Origin: a virus | IMG/VR virus record: IMGVR_UViG_3300046028_003273 | Span: 1-24,613 of that record | Length of the DNA: 24,613 bases | Strand: one strand, 5' to 3' | Made by a program: the position numbers and the translations under genes | Notes under the pieces: generated by a model | What the model was told of the DNA's origin: nothing | The model's database searches: none | Seen by the model: the letters and a program-made list of their open reading frames with translations, nothing else | Shown: in pieces, positions 1 through 10,800 of the stretch | Layout: every line of letters begins with the position of its first letter | How positions within the stretch are numbered: position 1 is the stretch's first letter

Positions 1-1
1 A

Positions 2-967
2 GCTACTCCATCTGGTATGACTGTTGGCGGAACAACTCTAGTTTTAACCGCTGCTACTTCAGTATCTGCTGCTAGTAATGCAAGTAACTTAATTAAAGTT
101 GGTGACGTTGTGTCTTGCCCATTTGCTGGAACATTAGCTGCTTATGCCAATTTCAATTTCATTGTAACAGGTATTACTGCTACTGTATTAACTTTAGAAT
201 TATTAGTCGATACATTCACAACAGTAGTAACTGCAGCTGAAGCAGCTGGCTTAGTATTCTCATTACGTGGTAAAAAAACCTTCGTACCTAAAACTGGTCA
301 TTTGAAAAATTCATTCCAAATTGAACATTTCTTCAGTGATGTGTCATTGTCTGAATTATTCATTGGTTGCCGTCCAACACAATTAGCTCTTAAATTATCT
401 CCATCTGCGATGTCTACAGTAGACTTCACATTCATGGGTCAAGATATGAAAGTTAATAACAATACACCAACACCTGTACTTGCTTCAATTCCACAAGCGG
501 CTGGTAATGATGCGGTTGTATCTGCTAACACAGGTGCGCTTTATTTGAAAGACAGTACAACTGGTGCATTAGAAAAAGTTGGTTTAGTTACTGCATTTGA
601 TGCTACAGTAAATGGCAACGGTACAGTTGCTCAAGTAGTTGGTTCAACAATCACACCAGATGTATTCTTAGGTGCTATTGACGTAACTGGTAACATGAGT
701 ATTTATTTTACAAGTCCTCTTTACCGTGATTCATTCTTCAATCAATCAGATGTTTCTATTATTGCGGTATTCCGTTCTGATGCTTCACCAACAGGTAACT
801 TCATTTCAGTTGTTATTCCTAAAGCTCGTATCACTACAGCTACTAAAGATGATGGTGAAAAAGGTTTGATTTTGACTACTCCATACAGCGCATTGGTTTA
901 TGACCAATCTGTAGGTGGTACATATTTCGAAGAAACAACTATTCAGATTCAAGATTCAGCTCTTTAA
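2..967 (+). CDS. Tail tube (major tail) protein, 5' end cut off by the window edge
   Basis: This protein should polymerise into the tube of the tail. The visible 321 residues read through from base 2 without a stop. The first Met codon, at 17, has no ribosome binding site and sits inside a running frame, so the true start lies upstream. The sequence resembles the tail tube proteins of many siphoviruses: a small beta-rich stretch early on, then a conserved core with IEHFFSD and CRPTQ, then FMGQDM, and near the C-terminus KARITTATKDDGEKG, which is typical of the family. The gene stands directly upstream of the tail assembly chaperones and tape measure, the normal place for the tube gene. It ends 20 bases before a strong terminator, so it can be expressed apart from, and more than, the genes after it. 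Family assignment comes from recalled motif pattern and gene order, not from a search. Confidence 0.85.
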   Translation, partial: ATPSGMTVGGTTLVLTAATSVSAASNASNLIKVGDVVSCPFAGTLAAYANFNFIVTGITATVLTLELLVDTFTTVVTAAEAAGLVFSLRGKKTFVPKTGHLKNSFQIEHFFSDVSLSELFIGCRPTQLALKLSPSAMSTVDFTFMGQDMKVNNNTPTPVLASIPQAAGNDAVVSANTGALYLKDSTTGALEKVGLVTAFDATVNGNGTVAQVVGSTITPDVFLGAIDVTGNMSIYFTSPLYRDSFFNQSDVSIIAVFRSDASPTGNFISVVIPKARITTATKDDGEKGLILTTPYSALVYDQSVGGTYFEETTIQIQDSAL

Positions 968-986
968 TCTAAAAGTTAATTAAGAG

Positions 987-1022
987 AAACCTAGCCGCTG
1001 GAACAGGGCTGGGTTTTTTTTT
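987..1022 (+). terminator. Intrinsic terminator after tail tube gene
   Basis: AAACCTAGCC (987-996) pairs with GGCTGGGTTT (1007-1016) with one G-T wobble, around a 10-base loop. It is followed by an unbroken T run to 1022. It lies 20 bases after the tube gene stop codon and should end or reduce transcription there. Confidence 0.9.
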
Positions 1023-1043
1023 ATTTTTATTTTAATATTGCTA

Positions 1044-1072
1044 TTGACATTTATGTCTAAATATGTAACAAT
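1044..1072 (+). promoter_or_regulatory. Sigma70-like promoter with extended -10 for the tail assembly genes
   Basis: A perfect TTGACA at 1044-1049 is followed after exactly 17 bases by AACAAT (1067-1072). TGT stands directly upstream of that box, giving the TGn extended -10. The site lies just after a terminator and 55 bases before the chaperone start, where a restart of transcription is needed. The -10 itself matches the consensus at only four of six positions. The same layout (TTGAC, 17 bases, TGT plus -10) recurs at 15788. Confidence 0.65.
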
Positions 1073-1079
1073 AATGAGT

Positions 1080-1093
1080 GCAAACTTGTTTGC
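1080..1093 (+). promoter_or_regulatory. Small perfect inverted repeat in the chaperone leader
   Basis: GCAAACTTGTTTGC is a perfect palindromic arm pair starting eight bases after the -10 box, at or just after the expected transcription start. As RNA it can fold as a 5-bp stem closed by a CUUG tetraloop, near the 5' end of the message and 20 bases before the ribosome binding site AAAGGA (1115-1120). It could stabilise the message 5' end or be an operator. The sequence alone does not decide. Confidence 0.45.
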
Positions 1094-1126
1094 TAAAAAT
1101 AAACTAACCAACCAAAGGAAAATATT

Positions 1127-1531
1127 ATGGCTATTTCACTTAGCGATTTAAACGTAGAAGCTCAATCAGAAAAACCTTATGAATTTGAAGTTGTTGATGA
1201 TAACAATGGAAAAGGTACAGGTATCTTCTTATCAGTATTGGGTTCACATAGTAAAACAATCAGTGATTTCGTTGCAAAAACTTTAAATGCTCAACGCAGA
1301 GTTGCTGCTTTAAAAGCTCGCAAACGTGATAACAAAGATACCGACTATACACCAGTAGAAGATGATATTGACTTTTCTATTGAACTTGCCGCTATCCGTA
1401 TTGTAGCATGGCGTGGTATTACTGAAAACTTTAGTCCTGAAAATGCACAATTATTGTGCCGTACTAATCCAATCATCAAGCAACAAGTAATTGAAGCTTC
1501 TGATGACGTAAAAAATTTTACGAAGGGTTAG
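1127..1531 (+). CDS. Tail assembly chaperone, short (unshifted) form
   Basis: This 134-residue protein occupies the position of lambda gpG, between the tube gene and the tape measure gene. In that system the short form coats the tape measure protein during tail assembly and is absent from the finished virion. The start at 1127 is chosen because of a good AAAGGA ribosome binding site just upstream. The protein is polar and charged, with an acidic segment around residues 20-30 and a Lys/Arg-rich stretch near 60-70. There is no membrane segment or enzyme motif. Its last codons carry the slippery site 1513-1519, and the stop TAG (1529-1531) lies inside the 5' arm of the stimulatory stem. Function is inferred from gene order plus the frameshift signal, which together are diagnostic. 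I do not recognise the exact sequence family. Confidence 0.85.
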   Translation: MAISLSDLNVEAQSEKPYEFEVVDDNNGKGTGIFLSVLGSHSKTISDFVAKTLNAQRRVAALKARKRDNKDTDYTPVEDDIDFSIELAAIRIVAWRGITENFSPENAQLLCRTNPIIKQQVIEASDDVKNFTKG

Positions 1532-1887
1532 TTCAAGGTCTTATTAAATATGCTGAGAATGAACTAACCCTATCGTCTAAGCAGAAAGATGGATGCTCAT
1601 TGAGAGAGCATTTAGTAAGAGTCATGGAAATGACTGGACAAATCCCACATGAATTACAGCCTGTCGAGGTTAGCGACATTGTGATGTACATGTGGGAGTG
1701 GTTCTTGCAATTAAATGCAGCACGTCAAAATAATGGGATGGCAATCAGCCCATTGAGTTATTCCGAAATACTCGCGTGGGTTACTTTAATGCAAATCAAC
1801 ATATCCCCGTTTGAAATCACCGTTATAAAAGCATTGGACAGTATGTTCATTAATCACATTAACAATCAAAGCAAGGAAGATAAATAA
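1127..1887 (+). CDS. Tail assembly chaperone, -1 frameshift fusion (gpGT-like), 253 aa
   Basis: Ribosomes that slip back one base at 1513-1519 read 131 codons of the first frame (to 1519). They then continue from base 1519 in the -1 frame to the TAA at 1885-1887, adding 122 residues. The -1 frame is closed by TGA at 1504-1506 just before the slippery site, so the two frames overlap only in the stretch that holds the heptamer. The second frame has a TTG at 1600 but no convincing ribosome binding site there, so it is best read as the downstream half of the fusion. By analogy with lambda gpGT, the extra domain should recruit tail tube subunits to the chaperone-coated tape measure. The gene ends in a TAATG overlap with the tape measure start at 1887. 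Confidence 0.88.
1513..1519 (+). promoter_or_regulatory. Slippery heptamer A AAT TTT for -1 frameshifting
   Basis: In the zero frame the sequence reads GTA AAA AAT TTT ACG, so A AAT TTT fits X XXY YYZ exactly. After slipping, the two tRNAs read AAA and TTT. The overlapping A AAA AAT at 1510-1516 also fits the pattern, so two adjacent slip sites exist. The stem at 1524 starts four bases downstream. Confidence 0.88.
1524..1571 (+). promoter_or_regulatory. Frameshift-stimulating stem-loop
   Basis: AGGGTTAGTTCA (1524-1535) pairs perfectly with TGAACTAACCCT (1560-1571) across a 24-base loop. That is twelve Watson-Crick pairs with no mismatch, starting four bases after the slippery heptamer. Distance, strength and place all fit a frameshift stimulator. 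I found no convincing loop-to-downstream pairing for a pseudoknot, only four-base matches. Confidence 0.87.
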
Positions 1888-4800
1888 TGAGTACTGAAGG
1901 TTCAGTTGGCGTAGAAATTAAAATTACCGATAATTTTGATAAAATTGTAACTGGTGTATCTAATGTTGTCACTGCCATTACCACATTAGACAGTAAAATA
2001 GGAACAGCAACTCGAACTATTAATGTAAAGGCATTATTAGTTACAACGGACTTTGATAAAAAAATTGCTGAAGTTGAAGCAAAAGAACATACCATCAAAA
2101 TAAAAGTCAATGCTCAAGAAATAGAAGCAATGGTTGCTGGGGCAGTTACTGGTGGCACACCGCATACTATTCGCACAACTGTTGACCTAGCTAATGTAAA
2201 AGAAATAATCAATACTACATTAAACGCTGAACATCAAATCAATGTGACAGTTAATTCAGCTGGACTTGAAACAAAAGTTGCAGCTGCTATGAAAAACAAA
2301 TCATACCCAGTTCAAATAGACTTCACTCCAGATTCAGCAGTGGGTAATTCATTGTCTGGAATTTCATCAGCTATGAAAGATATAACTAGATTAACAGGTG
2401 AAATAAACAAATTAACAAAAACAGCATTGGGTGATTTAAATGCTCAAATGGCTACTTATTTTAATGACCTTAATCATATTATTGATTTAACAAATAAAGT
2501 AGCGGCTACTGTAGAAACAAATGAAAATAAAAAAGCTGAAGCTGCAGATAAAGCAGCTAAAAGAATGGAAGATGCTGCTCAAAAATTAGCAGACAAAACC
2601 GCAGAACTTGAAAATAAAAAAGCAACTCAAGCAAAAAAATCTGCAGATGATGCAACTGCTTTAGCTGAAAAAATAAAAACAGATACAATAGCTAAAGCTC
2701 AAGAATTAGCAGACAAACAAAAAGAAATTTCAGCTAAAGCCGAAGCTGCTATTTTAAAAGATAAACAAGAATCATTTGCTAAATATCTTAAAGGTACTGA
2801 AGCTGTAGTTGAACAAAGAATTGGAATTGAAGAAAAACAAGTTAAAGCATTAAAAGATATTAATCAAAAAGTAGAAGAAGATTTTAAAAATAGAGTTAAG
2901 ACATTTTTAGATGGACAAAATAGTATAGTTGAAGGATATAGAAAAGAAATTCAAGCTAAACTTGAAGCAACAAAAGCTGAATATGATTTATTAGAAGCAA
3001 GAAAAAAATCAGCAATAGAAGCTAAGATTACACAAAGTAATCTAGGTGCAGGTACATTCCAAAACAAAGGTCTTACTGGTTCTAAAACACAAGGGATGGA
3101 TACAGGTTTTCCAATTGCATTAGGTGGAACAGGTAAACCAAGTAATCAAGTAGAGCAAGCAGTTAGTGATGCTGCAAATATGGATAAGCAAATCGCTGCT
3201 TTGCGTAAATATAATGCTGAATATGAACAAGCATATAAAATGCAATATGATATGGAAAAGAAAATCCACAATGATATAAATGCAGCGTATGCTGAAAACA
3301 CAGCGCGTGATAGAAAAATGTTCCTAGACCGTGAAGCTGCGGAAAATGAAAACGTAGCTCGTGAAAGACGATACATACTCGATTATGAAGCTGCTTATAA
3401 AATGCGCTATGATATAGAAAAAAGAAACTATTTGGATATACAGGCAGCATACGAAGAAAACACAGCTCGTGACCGCAGAATGTTCTTAGACCGTGAAGCA
3501 GCCAATAAAGAAAATTACGAAAGAGAAAAACGTAATTATATGATGCTTAGAGATGCTTATAAAGAAAATGAAAAGATCGATAAGCAAAAACGTATGGATA
3601 GAGGTAAGGCTATTTATAGTGGTGATGCTATTATGACATCACGTCAAGATATAGCAAACCTAAGAGAATATGTGGCAGAACATACAAGATTACATGATAC
3701 GCTTGGTATGGTACAAAATTCAATAGGTATGGTGACTAACGCTTTAATGCAAATGGGTGTGTATCTGTCCGCTAGACAACTTATGGATTATGCTGACCAT
3801 TGGATGCATTTCATATCAACTGTGAAAGTAGCAATGCATTCAATGATTGATACAATGCAGCGTTTATCAGGAGAAACTGATATATTGACAAAAGACCAAC
3901 AAAAATTATTAGTTGAGTCTAAAATAGATGAAGTGTTTAAAATATCACAAGAAACTAGAACATCTATTGAAGGAACAGCTACGTTATTTGGTCGTATGTC
4001 AAGAGCAGCTGAAGCAATGGGCATGAGTAATAAAGTTGCTATGACATTGACAAAAGAACTTGGACAAGCTTTGATGATTTCTGGTTTAAGTACTAATTCA
4101 GCTCGCGGTGCATTGTTGCAGTTAGAACAAGCATTGGGTGGTGTGATTGTTCGTGGTCAAGAATTTAAATCAGTCAATGATGGTTTACCTATTGTAATGC
4201 AAACTATTGTGAAACATTATAATGAAGCTAAAGTTTCTATTGAAGCATTAAATCTAGGCTATGAAAGAGGAACAGAAGCTTACGAAAAATATATGGCAGC
4301 TAATAATAAAGTGCGAGCATTGACTATGCCAGAAGGTCGTACTTTAATGCTAAAACAAGAAATGATGTCAGCTGTTTCAGCAGAAGCTTTATTGCTTGGT
4401 CAAAAAGAATTAGATGAGTTATCAAAAGATGTTGAAAAAACATTTGAACAAAGTTTCAATTATATTGGAAATGCTTTTTCAAAATATATAGGTACATTGA
4501 ATGAAGCTTCAGGTGCAAGCAAATCATTTTCTGAAATTGCAAAAGTTATTGGAGATAATTTTGATGCAATTGGTAATGTTGTTCTAGGAGTAGGAACAGC
4601 ACTAGGTACTTATATGGTAGCAATTGGTTTAGCAACGGTTGCTACAAAATTATTTGCTGGTGCATTATCAACAAATATATATGCAACAACGCTTGCAGTG
4701 ATAGTTGCGCTTGGTGTGGAAATGTATAGTTTTGCACAAACATCAAAAGATACAACAAGTGAAGCAAATGTGGCTTGGCAAGCATTTTGGAAAACATTTG

Positions 4801-7800
4801 ATGAATCAGATAACCCAATGCTTACAATATTTAAATTAATTGCTGCTGAATTTGAAGGATTAAAAAATACAGTACTTTGGATGGTTGATAAAGTAAATGA
4901 ATTAAAAGGTAGTGTTGCTGAGGATAGCATGCTTGGTAAAATTGGCAGCGGTGTGTCAAAAGTATTGCACATAGCATCACCTGTTGCTGGTGCAGCATAC
5001 GATGCATTATCAGGAGCTAACTCTGAAAAAGGAAGTTTTGGTGACAGTTATGACAAAAATAAAGAACTAATAAAACAAAATCTTAAAAATGAAGAACTAC
5101 AAACAAAAGCCAAGCTATTAGGTATAGATAAAACTTTAGAAGGTTTAGAAAAAAGAATAGAAGCTGAAGAACAAAGACTTAAAGTAGTTGGTATGAAAGA
5201 AAGCACGAGTAGCTTTGGTTCTATTGCTATGGATAAAGTAGCAAGAGATGCTGCACATGATGCAATGTCAAATAGAGATAAATATATAGACACAGCTATA
5301 AATAAATTTCAATCGAGTTTTATTACAGAATTAGGTAAGTCTGGTACTAATGAAAAAAAGATAACGCTTGATGATTTATTAAAAATGGAACAAAAAAATC
5401 TTAGAGCTACTGAACCCAATACAACACTTTTGGCTATTGTATATGATGAGTGGAAAAAACAAAAAGAAGCTTTAGTTTCTATAGAAGGAAAAGCATACGA
5501 TTTAAAATTAGAGCAAGATAAAATTAATGCTGCACAAAAAGAGCAAGATACTTTTAAATCTAATTTACCAAATATTCAAGAAGGTAATCTTGTTTATATG
5601 GAAGGTCAACAATCTAAAATAGAAGATACTTATAAAAAATTAGGTGTAACTCTTAAGAAAACAATGGTTGAATCCTATGTTGAAAGTGTCAATGATATTA
5701 ATACAAAATCAGCAGAAATTAAACCACGCGTTGCTCCACCATCATCTAAAGAAGTATTAGCTCTTATTGAAAAATACTCAAAAGAATTTAACGTAGATTC
5801 AAATCTAGTTAAAGGTGTGATTCAACAAGAATCCGCTTGGAAACCAAATGCACATAATAAATCTGGTGCAAGTGGTTTAATGCAAGTTATGCCAGCTAAT
5901 TTTTCTGCTTATGGTATTACTGACCCAAGCAACGTAGACCAAAATTTAAAAGCTGGTATTAAAATATTATCTGAAGATATAAAATCTTTTGGTGGTAATG
6001 TTAAATTAGCATTAGCTGCATATAATTATGGTGGTGGTAATGTAAGAAAAGTAGATAAAGACATTTCAAGAATGCCAGCTGAAACTCAAAATTATATTCC
6101 AACAGTAATGGGATACGCTAAAGAATTCGCTGCAGGAAAAACTGGTCGTTTATCAGCAGAAGATAGTGCAGACCTTAAAGAAAAAGCAACTGAAGTTAAA
6201 AAAGTAATGACAGAAGCAATCACACCAGATTTTAGTACTCTATCACAACCATTGAGAAAATTAATGGATGAGGAATTAAAACTAGTAAATGAAATGCAAG
6301 CTAAAAAAGATACCATTAAAACAAAAGAAGAACAGCAAAATTTTGAATTAGATAAAAAACGTTTAACATCGATAGAAGGTGAAATAACTAGACAAGTAGA
6401 TTTAGAAAAAACTACAGATGCTAAATTTGAAAAAGAAATTCGTCAAGAAATGTCAATAGATAAAATTAGAAATAAGTATGGCGATTCGATGAAAAATTTC
6501 AAAGAAGAACAACTGCAATCAGCAAAGATGGCATCTATGATTTCTGAGAAAGGTGCGTATGCAGTTGACGAATTAAATCAAATGGCTGCTGCTAATTTTG
6601 AGAATGCTGATGCAGCAAAACAACTTGAAGCTAATTTACGTGAAATTCTTGACGCAGAATTAAAACGCTCAGTCTATAATGAAGATGCAAATATTCAAGC
6701 ACAAAATGAACTTGAAAAGAAACAAAAAATATTAGGCATAGTAGAACAAATCAACGATGCATCTGCTGCTGCAAAGCAAAGTGAAAAATTAGGTAAAGAT
6801 GCTGAGTCGTCTGTTAAGAATGTGACCGCTAATGCCTATAAACAAGTTGATAAATTAAAAGCTGAAAACCAATCTATCTTTGCTGCTACTGGAACAGGTA
6901 AGGCATTTGCTGTTGCAGATAAACGCATGGAACTTGATAAAGCTGTAGGTAATATTTTAGACCCAGAAGCTAAAAAGAAATTCCAAGCAGAAGCAGATGC
7001 CTTGTTAAAATCAATGCAATTAAAACTAGATGTGGAATTGCGTGTGGCTAACATTGAAGAATTTAAAACAGGTTTATCTACGTTAACACAATCATTAGGT
7101 GAAGACCTTGGTAAAGTTGGTGAAGCTCTTACAGGTATCGCTAGTCATTTTGCTGACATTGCTTTAAGCAATGAAAAGCTTGCTGGACAAGCGGAGATGG
7201 AGAAAAATGCGTATGAAGAAAAACTTAAAACAATTACAGGTACAGATGAAAAAGCTAACAAACAAAAATTAGAACTTACAGAAGCTTACAATAAAGAAAA
7301 AGAAAAAATTGAACGTAAAGGAACTAAAGCACAAATAGATGGATTTGCAAATATTGCTGGCGCAGCTAGTACAATGTTTGGTGAACAAACTCGTGGTCGC
7401 AAAGCATTGCATGCTTTAGAAATCACATTACACGCTACAAGCATGGCAATGACATTAGTTGAAACAGCGGCTAACGTGGCTTCTGGTGCGGCTAAATTCT
7501 TTGCACAATCTGGTTGGGCTGGTTTTGCTGGTGTGGCTGCTATGTTAGCACTTATGGGTACATTGGGTTATGCGATAGGTGGTGGAGGTGGTAGTAGTAA
7601 ACCACAAGATACTTCTGCACCAGAAACAAAATCAACAGGTTCAGTATTTGGTGATAAAGAAAGTAGTTCTAAATCAGTAGAAAACATTGTGACTACTTTA
7701 AATGATATTCACTATAGAGAATATGATGCATTACTTTCTATTGGTGATAGTTTTAAAATGCTAAGTAAAGATGTGAATGGTGCAGTTATTCTTGCAGTTA

Positions 7801-10800
7801 ATCAACAAGGTGGTTTTGCTGGTTCAACTAAACAAGCAAGCGCATCTGCATTAAACCCTGCTGGTTCAACTGCAATGATTGGTGCTGGTTTAGCTGGCTC
7901 TGTGGCTTTAGGTGCTACAGGTGCATTATCACAGGTAGGTTTGCTTGTTGGTGCGCAACTTGTGAATGCTGGGGCAACAAGCTTAGGCATAGGTATGTCA
8001 ACTGCTGCAGCATCTTCTGCTGCAATGTCAACAACGGTAGGCACAGCATTGGGAGCAGGTAGTGGTGCTATGGCTTCTGCATTAGGTGGAGCTGTATTAG
8101 GCTTAGCTGGTGGTTTAGTATTTGCAGCATTACAATATGGTCTTGGTAAATTATTAGGTATTGGTAAAACTAAATTCGAAGTAATTGGTGCTGGTATTAT
8201 GACAAAAGCAACTGATGTTATTATTGACGGTGCTGCAAAATCATTGATGGTTTATGATTATTCAAAAATCAAACAAACTACAAAAGGTTGGTTTAGTGAT
8301 ACAGTGAAAATTTATGATATAGTTAATGGCATAAATTCAAATATGACAAGTACGTTCACATCTATATTTGTAAATTTCAAAAATATAATTGGTGGAATGG
8401 CTAAAGAATTAAACATATCTGAATTTTTTGATAAAGCATTCACAATACCTAAAATGAAAATATCATTAAAAGGTTTAAAATCTGAAGAAATAAATAAAAA
8501 AATAACAGACACTCTTAACACGGTGATGGATGATATAGTAACCAGTGTACAAAATGGTTTCTTAACTCAATTCCAACGTATGGGCGAAGGGATGCTTGAA
8601 ACATTCAATCGTGTTGCAACAGATGCACTTGTAGTAAAAGCTACATTTAAAAACATGGGAATGGACATATCAACAACTGGCTTTGGGTTAATTACTTTCT
8701 CAGAAGCATTAGTTGACGTATTTGAATCTTCAGCATCAGCGAAAGATGGTTTGAAAAACTTTGTAAAAACTATGAATGACCTTTATAAAGTTGCTACAAC
8801 AGGTGGTCAAAAAACAGCTGATACTGCTGGACAACTTGCTGCTAAAATAACAGCTTTAAATACACAATCTACAACAATAACTACAAAATCAACAGGTATT
8901 GCTTTAACCTCTAATTTCGCTAATGATGTTGCAGATTTAAAAGCAAGCACTACTGCGGTTGTTGCTGATGTAGCCAAAGCAGCAAAAGCATTGCCAGCAG
9001 CAAATTTGAAAACACTTGCAGCTGATGTAAATAAAGATATAAGAGGAAAAGATTTCTCCAACGATGTGTTACTAAAAAGAATTGGCATGGCATTTGGTAC
9101 AGATAGTGATAGATATAAAACAGCGGAAAAAAATCCAAATGCTTTAAAACTTACCACAGCTGATATTTTAAAAGTAACAAAATCAGATATTTTTGACAAT
9201 ACTCAAGCATCTGTATCTCTAAGTGCTTATAGAAACTCATCAAGCGGTGAATCACAAAAAATAGCAGATAAAACATTAGCTTATGCCAAAGCATTAGACG
9301 CATCTACATTAGTTTTAACAAAACAAGAAACGGCTATAAATAATTTACAAAAAGCAACCGATGTGGATAATCCAGCTGGTATGGATAGATATGCAACAGG
9401 TATGTCAACAAATACAGTTGCTAATCAAACAATTATTTCTGGTTTAATTAATAAAGTGATAAACGATAAAACACCGCCAAATACATCAGCACTTATGTCC
9501 AAAACAATAAGTGTAACTCTACCAACATTACCAACAGACCCAACTGAATTGACACAAGCAGTTGTATTAGCCGCACAAAAAGAACTTACAGCTGCAATAA
9601 ATACAATGGGTAATATAACAAAAGGGTTAACATCATTACAAAATCTAACAACTCCAACTACTGCATTAGCTGATTTATCAAAATTAGATAAAAAAGGTAG
9701 TATTGATTGGTTGCTGAAAGGGAAAAATTCTCAATTTAACGAAATGAATATAACAAAAGAGCAATTAATGCATCTTACTACTAGTCAATTGAATGCAAAT
9801 GTAGCTGAAAAAGTCATGGGTGAAATTAGAGATAAGACTGGTGCAGTTACTGGATATGACCAAACAAAAGCTACATATACACAAGATAAAACATCAGGAC
9901 CTTTCTATACAGAACTTGCTAAAATCATTAAGCATAATGATGAAGCTGCTGAACAATTAAGAGCTATAAAAAAATCACCAACAGGTGTTGCTGATTTTGT
10001 AACAAAAACTTTTGGTACTGCAGAAACATTAGGTGGAAAACCTAATTTTGATAAACTTGTTGAACAGGTTAATGATATTGTAAAGATATCAGATGCTGTA
10101 GCAAGAGATGATGCATTTGCTTCGCTAAAAGGTTCATATACTGACTTAAACAAAACTGTTGCAACCTATCAATCAGATTTTGCATCAATAGCACAAAATT
10201 TTGGTGATACATTAGCATTTACAAAATCAATAGCTGATATTCAAGAATCTTATTTATCAAAAGTAACAACTGAGCTTGAAACAAAAAATCGTGCTTATGC
10301 TGAATCATTAAAAGACCTTAATAGTGAAACAGATATTTCTAGTTTGTTAACAAAACAAACTACAACAGCTGTGACAACATGGATAGGAACATTAAATGAA
10401 GAAAGAAAAGCGTACTTAGGTATAAAAGAAGTTACTAGTGATGTTGTTGATGAGCAAGGAAATCAAGTAAAAAGTCTTGCTATTACAGAAATGGCATTAA
10501 AAGCATTTGACAATAGCGTGACTTCTTTATCAGGAAGTTTACAAGCAGCGTTGACAGCATTAAAGAATTTCCAATCAAGCATATCTGATTGGGTAAGAAA
10601 TCAAAAAACTACTAATGTTGGAAATACTAAATCACAAATGGATGAAGCAAGTAGACAGTTTGATACATTAATGTTAAAAATTAAAAACCCAGCTGTATCT
10701 GCTGAAGATAAAAATTTAGCTATGTCAAAAATCACAGGTTCAGCTGATGCATTATTAAATGCTGTTAGAAACTATTATGGTACATCTAAAGCTGGTGCAG

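Noticed and set aside
17-967. ATG at 17 as the true start of the tail tube gene
   Set aside because: The frame is open from base 2, there is no ribosome binding site, and the Met sits inside a beta-rich segment that looks continuous with the preceding residues.
1536-1605. Pseudoknot between the frameshift loop and downstream bases
   Set aside because: Only four-base complementarities were found, which is expected by chance in this composition.
1600-1887. TTG at 1600 as start of an independent 95-residue gene
   Set aside because: There is no good ribosome binding site, and the frame is already open from 1507, exactly at the slippery site. The frameshift fusion explains it fully.
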